The notes under the pieces are model-generated. The model did no database searches and had not been told where the DNA came from. It was given only the letters and a program-made list of their open reading frames with translations. Positions 32,194 through 42,048 of a stretch of 64,000 nt of DNA are shown here, piece by piece (within the stretch, counting starts at the first letter, position 1; every line of letters begins with the position of its first letter). The DNA is taken from positions 1,215,809 through 1,279,808 of the forward strand of contig CAJINV010000002.1 of the NCBI GenBank assembly GCA_905178155.1, read 5' to 3'. The position numbers and the translations under genes are program-made. Origin of the DNA: Amoebophrya sp. A120 (taxonomy: Eukaryota; Sar; Dinophyceae; Syndiniales; Amoebophryaceae).

Positions 32194-33531
32194 TCAATCG
32201 GAGTCGGAATCGAAGGTCTTCACGGTTCCCTGCGCCTCCTGGATGGAGCCGTTGTTGGCCGCCTTGATCGGATCCGAGCCCTTCTTTCCCTTTTTGCCCT
32301 TTCCCTTGCCCTTACCGTCCTTTCCCTTCTTACCGCCCTTGCCACCCTTATCACCCGCTTCGCGGGGAGCGGAATAGTCGACCGCGATCTTCTTCCCGTC
32401 GAGCTCGGTGTTGTTGCAATCCTTAATCGCCGCGTCGACCGCTTCCGTCGTTTCGAAATCGACAAAAGCCATACCACGACTAGCGCCGGTCTCACGGTCC
32501 ATGATGATCTTGATGTTAGAAATCCCCCCGCAGTTCTCGAAGTGCGTGCGAATGGAATCCTCCACGGTCTCGTAGTTCATGTACTTGACCATAATCGACT
32601 TGCAATTTTCCGGTTTTTCCTGGGGGACGAAATCTTTCCCCTTTCCCTTCTTGCCCTTACCGTCCTTTCCCTTCCCCTTTTTACCGTCCTTACCTTTCTT
32701 GCCATTCCCTTTATCGCCGTTGTCCTCGCAGTAGCGGACACGGAGGGTTCTTCCGCCGTACTCCGTCTCGTTGTACTCTAACGCTTTTTTACTCCCCTCC
32801 GCGGTTTCGTAATCGACGAACGCAATGCCCTTGTACTGCCCAGTTTCCTTGTCCTGCGGCATGCGGAAGGAGACGATGGTGCCGCACTCCTCAAAATCCT
32901 TCTTAACCGTCTCCTCATCGGCAGACCAGGGAAGGCCGAAGATGATCACCGACTTGTTCTCCTTCTCAGTGGAAGTTGTAGCGGAGTCATCTTCCTTCTT
33001 CTCCTCCGCGGCAGGAGAAGCTTCGGCGGACGGAGATTCATCGGACTTCTTCTCATCATCGCCTTCATCAGCGGATGTGGAGGACTCGGAGTCTTCCTTC
33101 TTCTCAACAGCAACCGGTTCCGGAGCAGGAGCTGCGACTTCTTCCTCCTTCTTGGACTTCTTCTTTTTCTTCGGAGCTTCCTCCTCCTTCTTTTCCTCGG
33201 AATCAACTTCCATAGCGACCGGGGCAGCTTCTTCGGTCTTGGACTTCTTCTTCTTTTTCTTCTCGGAAACGACCTCGGCAGCCGGCTCTTCAGCCTTGGG
33301 TTGTTCCTCAACCGCGGCTTCAGTAGCCTCCTTGTTCTTCTTCTTCTTCTTTTTCGCCGGTTCCTCGGCAGCAGGAACTTCCTCCGCCTCACGCTTGGTC
33401 ACAACCGGTTCGGCAACAGCGGCTTCCTCGGAAGATTTCTTCTTCTTTTTCTTCTTCTCCGCCACGGCGGCAACGGCTTCGACCGGGACCTCGGCGGTCG
33501 CGACGGTGGTATCCTTGGATTTCTTGGCCAT
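32194..33531 (-). CDS. Gene 6: nucleolin-like protein with two RRM domains
   Basis: The intronless ORF has 445 residues. I chose the ATG at 33531 (MAKKSKDTT) because the ORF extension upstream is not protein-like. Residues 1-190 alternate Lys clusters (KKKKKK) with acidic stretches. RRM1 is at about 193-270 (RNP2-like VIIFGL, RNP1 KGIAFVDY at 234-241). RRM2 is at about 311-388 (RNP1 RGMAFVDF at 352-359). Lys/Gly-rich linkers (GKGKKGKGK) follow each domain, and the tail is acidic (FDSDSD). Acidic/basic N-terminus plus tandem RRMs plus a Gly-rich tail is the nucleolin/Nsr1 layout, although a Lys-Gly rather than Arg-Gly tail is unusual. The likely role is nucleolar pre-rRNA or mRNA binding. It is one of the few genes without introners. 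Confidence 0.9.
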   Translation of the reverse strand: MAKKSKDTTVATAEVPVEAVAAVAEKKKKKKKSSEEAAVAEPVVTKREAEEVPAAEEPAKKKKKKNKEATEAAVEEQPKAEEPAAEVVSEKKKKKKSKTEEAAPVAMEVDSEEKKEEEAPKKKKKSKKEEEVAAPAPEPVAVEKKEDSESSTSADEGDDEKKSDESPSAEASPAAEEKKEDDSATTSTEKENKSVIIFGLPWSADEETVKKDFEECGTIVSFRMPQDKETGQYKGIAFVDYETAEGSKKALEYNETEYGGRTLRVRYCEDNGDKGNGKKGKDGKKGKGKDGKGKKGKGKDFVPQEKPENCKSIMVKYMNYETVEDSIRTHFENCGGISNIKIIMDRETGASRGMAFVDFETTEAVDAAIKDCNNTELDGKKIAVDYSAPREAGDKGGKGGKKGKDGKGKGKGKKGKKGSDPIKAANNGSIQEAQGTVKTFDSDSD

Positions 33532-34853
33532 TTTGAAAATGTTGGGGGTGGTTGCTCGTGTATCAACTTGCTCAACAAAGTGAAGATGAAAACAGTGTGT
33601 TGTCAAGTAGACAGACTTTCTTAAGATGCAGTTTGTTGTAAAAAGAGGAACTCTTCAACAACGTAGTAGATAACGCCTGTTGTGGTCGAGTGGGAATGAC
33701 AATTGGATTTGGTTTTGGAATGAATGATATATTTCGAGAACTTCGACGCACAAGTACATGTTCATACAATAAAACTCTCGTCTTTCATTTAGATCTGCTG
33801 AGGTGGATCTTGATTTTGTCTTGCTGGTGATCTCGTCGTCGCTAGATCCTGAGCTGTCACTAGACGACCCTCTGTACTGGAGCTCGAGCTGGTGTGTTCT
33901 TTGCACGAACGCAATTCGATTCGTGATTCAAGATCGTGCTTCTACCATTCCATCTGATCGTCTTCACCAGGGGGATTTTCTTGTTGATCCTTATTATCGA
34001 GGAGCGGTTGCGGTTCCCTCATGATGAGCTTCAATTTTTTCAAGCAGCTGACTTTTTCCTCGATCCTTTCGTAGCTGTCGCTGATCCTGATAGTAAGTCG
34101 GGATGTAAAATCGTCAACATGGTGTAAAACACAGAGACTTAATTTGTGAACAACGTGAAGACTACGCGCGCGTTTCTTGAGAAAAGCGCTTCTGTGCTGC
34201 AGTGCCTTTGTGTACTCGGCTCATGTATTCTATATGCGACGCTAGTAGTGCTCGTAAAAGGGTCACATTCAAAGATCTACCTCTGTGCAAAATCTACAGG
34301 GGAAAAAGCCTTGCAGTCATGAGGAGGCGAAATTTATGCACTATGCACCGGGCTGTTCTGCTTCGAGTTCTTCCTTGATTTAGATTGGGGTTGCGTTACC
34401 GGGGGTGTACTTCAAATTGATTTAGGTTGCGTCACGAAGTTTGAATTTCAAACTCGCTTTCGCATACTTTGCATACATAGACATGTGCTACAACTATTAC
34501 TTTTCTGCTTGTTCATTTTACTACCACATGGTGGAAGCTTGCACCACACTACTTTCATGGTGCGCTCCACCGTTTTCTAAGCACGACCATGAAGCGCAAT
34601 TACACTTCAATGAAGGTAGGTCACATATGGAAATCGTACATCATGCTCTTGTTCATGCATAAACTGTATATTGCTCGTCTTAAATACTTTTGGTTTTGTG
34701 CCGACTGTTCTCATTCTGAAAAAATCATACATTGGTTGTAGTTCTGCATAGGAAAATAATAGGTACCGACAGAGGCACCACTGAAAAAAATCCTCACCCA
34801 CCAATGGTTAATAGCGGAGCCAGAACTAAACACTGTTCAGGACGTCACTGCAT
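33532..34853. other. Intergenic region between genes 6 and 7
   Basis: No supported gene is present, only short ORFs on both strands. It includes the 5' region of gene 6. Confidence 0.45.
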
Positions 34854-36263
34854 CTACGGGCGAATTTGCTCCCCGAGCCGCGCGTTTGGAAGTCCTCGCA
34901 TCTGTGCGGCAACTGCGGCCCTGTACACAGCGTTAGGGCCCGTGGTCACCCCGAGACCTGATTCCTGGATCACTTTGTTAAATTCCCCCTGCAGGTGTGG
35001 CCATTGCTCTCCCGCTGTAAGACGGCGACCAGCTGACTGTCTCGCTGAATATCTGGGACTGGCACTTCGCGATGAGGAGCGACCATGGCGTCCCCGACTA
35101 CCGCTCCGGCTAGAAGACGATGTAACAGTATCACGAGCGGCGTTGTAGGTGGGGACAGCATCGTCATCGCCGTCTGCGTTGTTGAGGGCAACAAGTTTCG
35201 GAGTCAGGGTGTTCCAGAATTGTTCCGTGAGAGACAGAGCGCTAGTTGTATTCTCCCCCTCCTCGCTCTTCTTTCCCGATCCAGACTCTGGGTCTGCATT
35301 TGCCAGAGACGCCATCACACTGTCCCACACTGCTTGAATCACGGGCGCAGCTATGACCTGCTTTCGGTGCGGCTGCTTGAACAAAAAAATGTCTGCGAAG
35401 AACCAGAAGGCTTCCGCTGTCGGCAGCGCATCCCAATATTTCGTTGCCAGCTTCGTTTGCCACGCTCGCAGCAGCTCTTCGAAATTCTGGGGAGGGGGAC
35501 CCTGCGCGTCCGAGGGCAAAATTGCTTCTAGCACTGTTTGAAGAGAAAAGAAGAGCGCGATGAAGACGGCATCGAAGAAGCGCGTGGTCACGACCATCCC
35601 ATAAAGCCGCCAGTCCAAGTTCGGCAATTTTTCAACAGTCACAGGGCTCAGGTTGATATTTCTCCACACTCTCCCGACATGGGCGTAGACCGGCGGATAG
35701 AAGGTCCCGGTCAACAGCGCACCAATCAGGGTCGCGCGGGCAGCACGCTTGAGGTCGTATTTTCCGAGGGTGCTGCTCTGGATGTAGGCAAGAAAGCCAC
35801 CCTCGAAGACGGAGTCAAAGTCATCAGTCTCCTTTGCGAGATCAACCTTGGGCAGTTGCTTCTGCAGCTCGGACAGTGACAAGGGTTGTGCCTTTATCAT
35901 CTCGATAGTTCGGCCAAAATTCTGCATGTACCCACGCAACGGATTCAAGTCCAGCCTCGACGACGCTCCTGCACCACGAGCACTGGTACTAGGGACCGTC
36001 CATGGTGCAGCCGCATGTATTCCGGAAACCTCCTGTCCTTGCTTTCCGCTTGTGATGTGTTGCACAGCTAAGTCACTTACTCCGGCACTGAGACCGTATC
36101 GCGCCATGTTTGTCGCAACCTTACGTGCACCAGCCCAACCGCGCTGCGCTTTCTTCTTTTTCAATTTCAGCTTCTTCCCAAGCGCAACACCAAACTGCAC
36201 TCCTGGCTGCAGCACAGACGTCTGGCTCAACAGGAACACGAGTACAACGTGAACGTGGCGCAT
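34854..36263 (-). CDS. Gene 7: Mpv17/PMP22-family membrane protein, intronless
   Basis: The 469-residue single exon starts MRHVHVVLVFLLSQ, which may be a signal or organelle-targeting segment. Family features are a first helix near 52-70 (ARYGLSAGVSDLAVQHI, like the G-x-G-D of Mpv17), a second at 173-200 with LTGTFYPPVYAHVGRVW, a third at 225-250, and the C-terminal signature at 271-322 (KYWDAL, FLFKQPHRKQV, VWDSVMASL). A Ser/Arg-rich tail (SSSSRSGSRGRHGRSSSR) extends well past the usual family end. Mpv17 proteins sit in the inner mitochondrial or peroxisomal membrane and are thought to form channels. The tail and the length are about double the usual 180-200 residues. It is the paralogue of gene 8. 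Confidence 0.8.
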   Translation of the reverse strand: MRHVHVVLVFLLSQTSVLQPGVQFGVALGKKLKLKKKKAQRGWAGARKVATNMARYGLSAGVSDLAVQHITSGKQGQEVSGIHAAAPWTVPSTSARGAGASSRLDLNPLRGYMQNFGRTIEMIKAQPLSLSELQKQLPKVDLAKETDDFDSVFEGGFLAYIQSSTLGKYDLKRAARATLIGALLTGTFYPPVYAHVGRVWRNINLSPVTVEKLPNLDWRLYGMVVTTRFFDAVFIALFFSLQTVLEAILPSDAQGPPPQNFEELLRAWQTKLATKYWDALPTAEAFWFFADIFLFKQPHRKQVIAAPVIQAVWDSVMASLANADPESGSGKKSEEGENTTSALSLTEQFWNTLTPKLVALNNADGDDDAVPTYNAARDTVTSSSSRSGSRGRHGRSSSRSASPRYSARQSAGRRLTAGEQWPHLQGEFNKVIQESGLGVTTGPNAVYRAAVAAQMRGLPNARLGEQIRP

Positions 36264-38042
36264 CTTTTTTTGCGTTTTTGTTTATGTTTTCGAGGCTAAT
36301 TACAATTAGTTTCCAAGATGAAAAAAGGTAGGAGTAAATCAACTCTTGGCTCCGAAGGAGAAGGACTACTTTGACTATTCTTAATGTTAATTTTTGCGAA
36401 CTACAATACTAACAGCGTTTTCAATCTTAGAGGGGGCTGAGAAACTGACAATAGCAATACTTTTACTTCATTGCGCACAATCAATGCAATCACTTTCAGT
36501 TTCACCGTGGTCAGCGCAGCTTCCTCTTGATGAGATGTCGCGCGAGTAGGTAAAGGTAAACGAAAGTTGTAAAGCTTTCAGGCGCGAACGGCTACCGAAA
36601 AAAAGTATAAATAATAAACTTTGGTTTTGATTGCGAGCTGCGCTATGCACACAATGTCAAGGTGAATTCGTTTTCAAAAGGGTCGCTTCTACTCAAGTAC
36701 AGTGGTAGAGGTTTAGCACACAAGATCAAGAGACAGCAGCTGGTAGAAGTTTTTTTGAATCTAGAGTCGATGTCCACTACTAGTGGTCACGAACTCGTCC
36801 TGGTTCATTTCCGGATCAAGAGTACAGAGTACTATATTTGCATTTCGAACAGATCTTCGTCAGGATCCCGAAAGGATCTCAGCACTCCGTGCATTTTCTT
36901 TTTCATCGTTGCAACTATTTTGCTCTGCGCATTCTCTGTTCAGACCGATCTGACTAGGCCTGGAGACCGACTGACCTGATTCCCGTAGGAACTTCTGCAC
37001 GTCTATTGGTAGAGACCAAAACCGACTGCTATCGTGTACAAGAGCATCCAATTTTCTTTCATGCGGTACCGAAAAAATCAAAATGCTGAAAAAGTCACAA
37101 AGAATCGCAAAGCCAAAGTGATGCATTTCAATTTTCAATTTTTTCAATTTCAATTTATTCACGAGGGAAACTCGCGAGACTACAACCCTATTTGTTCAAC
37201 AGAGGAGTCAAAATGAGAGGAGACTCGATCTTTCAGTCCTCGCGCGCGCAGGGACTAGTCGCATTTCATCAATTTCAAGAAACAGGCTTCGGCTTCACAA
37301 AGTACTAGCTCGCACGGGCCCGCTTGCTGTGCGCAGCTTTTGCACCGGAAGTAGTGTTGAGATGACGATGATGTGCTTCTAGAGTCATTTCTTCTTTTGC
37401 TGTGCTTATCATTATTTTGCGTCTAAGTGGCCACGATGAAAGGAAAAGAAGGTACTTAGCCCTGGGAGACGAGGGGAGGATGAGCCTCGTCCTGTGCCTC
37501 GTCCTATGCCAAAACTACCTTTATCTTCTCAAATAGGAAAATTGAAACTGCTGCTCCAGACGAAATTTTTCGTTGATCTTCATTTTCACGTGAAAAGGAA
37601 CGTAGAACTGCTACGTCGATTTTCATATTTGTTTTCTTTTTCTTCGACTTTATTCTTATTGCAAATGTTTCTTTATTCTCAGACAAACAGAGTGTGATAA
37701 CAAAGGAAAACTTCGCCGGTGCGAAAAATTTCGGATTGGTATTGCTATTGTAGATCAGGAGTACACATACAGATACAGGTTTACAACTTGAAACAAAATG
37801 CCAAAACACAAAAGGGTCTACGACAGCTACAAAACGACCCTCCCATCCTTGTCATCCTCCTTCGTCATTACAGTACTGTATTCTCAAAAAAACTTGTCTA
37901 GGACCACTAGCCCCCGCCGCGGGTAAAAAATCTACTTATGCCCATGATCCTGGCACTTCTGGTCCTTTAGCTCGTTTTGCTATTGTCGCGTAAGTATCGA
38001 AGTGAAGTGGAGGTGAAGGTATATAAGTACAAGTAGAAGGCT
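36264..38042. other. Intergenic region between genes 7 and 8
   Basis: No supported gene is present. The region is AT-rich with many short ORFs and no clear repeat. Confidence 0.45.
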
Positions 38043-40147
38043 TCACTCGTCTTCGTCTAGCCAAAATCGATTGCTCTTCGCCGCAAGAGCAAGCTCGTCC
38101 GTGCCAATTGTAGATGAAGAAGATGCGCTGTTTGCAGGGGACAATATCGGTGACGACGGTTGATTTTGTGCTCCATCTTCGCTAACATCAAGGCCGCGAA
38201 GCAGGAGCTCGTCCCACTTGCTGCCCTTTCCGAACCCGACTACACTGTTGGTCTTCAGAAACGGCTTCGAAGTAAAATCCGGTTCTTCTCGTGCACGAAC
38301 AGCATAAAGAGTTTCCCCTCCCAGACCGAGAAGTTGTTCTTGTTCTTCGGGCCAAAATTCCCCATCAGAGATTTGTTGCAGCTGCTCCCGATCGGCACTA
38401 CTCCTGCTGCTGAACTCCTCCATCCCGTCGGCCTTCTTCCCGTTGTCCAAAAACGACAAAAAAGTGGTCCACAAAGCGCCGCACGCGCTCGCGAAATACA
38501 CTCGATTTTTCATCGGTAGTTGGTAGGTGATCAAATCCACAAAGTATCAAACGCAAATATGTCTGGGTCTGGAAACTTGTGATGCTGGGTGGCGTATCAC
38601 GAGGAGGCCACAGGTGCTGGCTCAGCATGACAAGTTTCTGAGCTTCTAAGTGTTGCCTATTCTGCATGACAAACTGCGTTTCTGCATGACAGAAAAATGG
38701 CGCGCTTGGGTAACGTGCATGACAGATTTGAGAGTCATGCTAGACAAGCATGACGAACATGCTTCCTTCCAGACCCAGACATATATGCATTTAATACAAA
38801 GCCCCAGAAGACGATGGATTTCTTGCACGCTTCCGGCCACTGGTTGGACAATTTCTCGTCGATTTTGGACTTGCAGGCGTCGGTGAGATGAAAGGGGAAC
38901 TCGTGGTCGAGAAGAAGTGCGGCGTCGAAGGTGGTGTGGTCTGGGGCTGTAGTTCCTGTTGCACTACTTTTCGCTCTACTTCCTTCTTGTCCAGCATTAG
39001 CATTACCGTTCGTACAGAAGTCTTCCACGATGCTCGAATACGTGAAGAAAATCGCCAGGAAAACCGGGTTGACAAGGAATTGCTGTGACAAATTCTTCAA
39101 CACTAACTGCAGCTTCCCGTATTTCAGCAAATTGTTCGTGCCGAACACAATTTCGCTCTTCCAAAACCGCTCCACCACTTCGTAAGCGACCCGGTAATAG
39201 GGTCCGGTCAAACTCGCCCCGACAAAACCCCAACGGAGAGTGCGGGCAAGGTCGAGTTCCTTTTCTGGAGTGATCAGTGTGTTCTTTGCCGGTACGGTAG
39301 CACACACAACCGCTGGCGTTGAGAGAACATCTTCAAGTGGCATCTTCGTAGTTGCAGAGGCAGATGCAGTGGTCAAAGTCGAGCTCGAACAATCTACCGG
39401 CCGCATCATGATGTCTGTACTTCTTTGTGGTGCCCAAACGAGGTGGTCGGCTTGCTTAATCTGTTTGCTCTCACACTCGACGTAGGACTTGGATTTTGAT
39501 TTGCCCTTCCCCCGGCCCTTGTGGCTGACAAGAAAGCACGGATTCGTCGGCAGCACCCGGCTGTAATTGGTACGGTAAACAGTTCCGAAGGATGTTGAGG
39601 GGACGGGAGCGCAACCGGGTGATGGTTGCCCGTCTTTCAGCGCAGGAAGACCGCCTGCGCCCGTCACCTGTGCTAGCCTACTGGATTTTGCAGTTGCACC
39701 AGTGCTAGCTCCTGCTGCTCTTGCTCTTCCTTCATCCCTGGTACTGGTGGAAACAGGAAGGGAAAGTTGCGGTGCGAGTGCGACGGCCGGCGTGTCCGCA
39801 TTGCAGCCGAGCAGGAGTTTTGCGTTTTCTGGATGGTCTTGCAATACACTCAAATATTTCAACTCCCGCTTCTCACACAGCAGCTGGGAAGCGATATCGC
39901 TGCCCGCGGAAAGAGCGCCGTAGGAGAGACCTGCGCGGAGAAGAGAGGACTTTTTGTTCAGCTTTATTCTCGTCACGCCGAGCTTCTTCCCGTTGCATGC
40001 TTGTAGTGGAGTAAAAGTGCCGGTCGTGCTGCTGGAAAACAAGCTGTTACTACAGCAGTCAGAAACTAGGAGCAGAAACGAGAGGAAAACCTTGGCTCTC
40101 TGCAACAGAGCCAAAGCCTTCTGCGAGTGAAAGTCCAAGTCGTACAT
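38043..40147 (-). CDS. Gene 8: Mpv17/PMP22-family membrane protein with one introner
   Basis: The ATG is at 40147 (MYDLDFHSQKALALL); the longer ORF begins with TTG and is less likely. Two exons (38797-40147 and 38043-38544) join to 615 residues, an exact multiple of three. An N-terminal hydrophobic stretch (KVFLSFLLLVSDCC) may be a signal sequence. Family features are YGALSAGSDIASQLL, LTGPYYRVAYEVVERFW, LVNPVFLAIFFTYSSIVED, then FWGFV-DLITYQLPMKNRVY and LWTTFLSFLDN. A Ser/Thr-rich insertion of about 200 residues separates the first two. The introner interrupts the C-terminal signature, at a place uninterrupted in gene 7. A likely organellar membrane protein. Confidence 0.8.
38545..38796. mobile_element. 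Introner, family A, in gene 8
   Basis: TIRs TATCAAACGCAAATATGT and TATTAAATGCATATATGT. Flank caaag is at 38540-38544 and 38797-38801. Removal joins WGFV to DLITY within the Mpv17 signature. Confidence 0.93.
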
Positions 40148-40866
40148 CTTTTTGAAAAAAAGTGAATGTGCTTTGCGTTTCAAAATTGGGGCAGCCAACA
40201 GTATTTTGAAGAGTTTGTGGTGGTAACTTAGGAGTGTAAGTCAGAAGATGTTTTCACAGACATAATTGGAACAAAAGTAATGATTAGCTAGTTCGCTAGG
40301 GCGAAGACGTCCCCTATGGTTAAAATTTTTTGCAGCGGAAAATTCGTATATACGATGACGTGTAAGTCCCACGGAAAAACGAAAAAATTTGAGAAGCAAA
40401 AATGCCGTTCACGTGGGTACAGAAATTGATGCGTAGCGGTTGCAGGAACGATGTAAAAATTGCCGAACAAAAATCGAAAAACTTTTCGGCGTAAACTAGA
40501 CGTAGACGCAGCCTGTGAGCACTGACACAGGAGTGGAAGAGGATCAAGATGCTGGTGCTTCGTGTAGATCACGTTGGCTCACGTCCTCCTTACTCTGACC
40601 ATATACAGGTCCATGTTAGTTTGACCTCCCAGCACAATTCAGATTTCATCATGTCAAGCATTCATTGATTTGAGGTGCGGGGCGACCTACAGTTCACAGT
40701 TTTAGTTTTTTCAACCTTCATAGCAAACTGTCAGATCCAATAGAGCTTGTACTCGGTGGAAGTCGATCTGATTCTTGATCTAGCCTCGCTCTCATCGCAC
40801 GGGTGTAAAAATAACCAGACACGAGGACCATTTGAATGCGCAGATTTTGTCTAGCGTGCTAAAGCT
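40148..40866. other. Intergenic region between genes 8 and 9
   Basis: No supported gene or repeat is present. It is the presumed promoter side of gene 8. Confidence 0.45.
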
Positions 40867-42048
40867 TCAATACTGCTCATCCCCCCGCAAGGTCAAGCTT
40901 CTCAAATCGTGCCGCAATTCCTCGTCCTGCCTCAACTCCACCAGGTCCTCTGTATCCAGCCGCGCCCGCTGTCGCTGCTCGTCATCGGAAGAAGAAGAAG
41001 CACCACCTTCATTGTTCTCATCGTCATCCACGTCCGAATACAACACCCGCGGCCCACCACGATCTCCGTGAAGAAAAACTTGCCCGCTTTCCGACAAATC
41101 ATCTTCATTCGCCTCAATTTGAAATTCCTCTTCGAAATCATCCAGTGGTGCGGAGGTCGGAAGAAAGACTGGAACAGCAGGGCCTGCAGTCGCAGTTGTA
41201 CCAGCGGCTTTCTTCTTCGATGCAGTTGCCCCCACTTTGGATGAAGCTGATGCTCCATTCACCGCATAATTCAACATCCCTGACGACGACGTGGTTACAA
41301 CATTGCTCGGCGCAGCCTGCGTTTTCCGATCCTTCACGACCCCGCCCACCTGGTTCGCGTAGTAGCACCAGGCCGGCTGCGCAATGGAAATCCAGTCCCG
41401 ACCAAGAATTCCGTGGTTTTCTAATAAGCCAGTGCGAATGCTACAAGTCAGCTCCACAACACAGGTGTGGGGGCTCTGAGGCTGCTGTTGTAGTTGTTGA
41501 CCAGTTCCAGTTCCCGGTCCTCCACCAGCTGCCAAAACTGCTTGCTGCTCTCCGTTAAAACTGCCATTTCTCGGAATCACAGATGCCGCGCTGCTAGCCG
41601 GACTCGTCCAAGAGGGGCTGTTAGTTGGAAAATTACTGGAACTGTTGCTCCCAAACGCGCTCAACTCCTCGATCCTAACCCTCGCAAGCTCCCGTTGCGA
41701 TTTTCCATCCGTCGTCTTCACCGTGACCGTTTTTCCCTCCAGCGGTTTCAATTTCAACACCTCAAACGCGTCCACAGGGGACAAGACCGTTCGCTTCGCC
41801 CCGGTATCGACCAACATTTGGCGTTTGATGAAGCCGGTGTTTGTTTTTGAAGGAGGTGCAGGGTCTGTGTTGGTCGTGCTGGCGGACTTGGTTGATTTGG
41901 GGTTTGCTGGGTTTTGCGAGTTAGCAGGAGTGCTGCTGGTTGCAGCCCTAGTGATTCTCACCCAAGCCTTCCACTTTCCGTCGGGCTGTTGCTGCACCTT
42001 GCATTTGCCCCGGTTTTGGACGAGGATGGGCGGTTGCTTTTTCTTCAT
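40867..42048 (-). CDS. Gene 9: retropepsin-like aspartic protease domain protein
   Basis: An intronless protein of 393 residues starts MKKKQPPILV at 42048; the in-frame ATG-less extension to 42117 is less protein-like. Residues 78-90 read QMLVDTGAKRTVLS, carrying the D-T-G catalytic triad of retropepsins with hydrophobic residues before it. Residues 214-220, ILGRDWI, match the second conserved loop, which reads (I/L)LG-x-D-(W/F)-(L/I) in Ty3-type and cellular retropepsin-like proteins. A Ser/Pro-rich insertion lies between them, and an acidic, disordered tail follows. No reverse transcriptase, integrase or Gag is adjacent, so it is either a domesticated protease or a cellular homodimeric aspartic protease of the Ddi1 type. 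A Ddi1 identity is not supported, as no ubiquitin-like domain is seen. Confidence 0.75.
   Translation of the reverse strand: MKKKQPPILVQNRGKCKVQQQPDGKWKAWVRITRAATSSTPANSQNPANPKSTKSASTTNTDPAPPSKTNTGFIKRQMLVDTGAKRTVLSPVDAFEVLKLKPLEGKTVTVKTTDGKSQRELARVRIEELSAFGSNSSSNFPTNSPSWTSPASSAASVIPRNGSFNGEQQAVLAAGGGPGTGTGQQLQQQPQSPHTCVVELTCSIRTGLLENHGILGRDWISIAQPAWCYYANQVGGVVKDRKTQAAPSNVVTTSSSGMLNYAVNGASASSKVGATASKKKAAGTTATAGPAVPVFLPTSAPLDDFEEEFQIEANEDDLSESGQVFLHGDRGGPRVLYSDVDDDENNEGGASSSSDDEQRQRARLDTEDLVELRQDEELRHDLRSLTLRGDEQY

Noticed and set aside
32825-33583. 252-residue plus-strand ORF opposite gene 6
   Set aside because: It is the antisense shadow of the Lys/Glu-rich gene 6 (runs of Phe and Ser).
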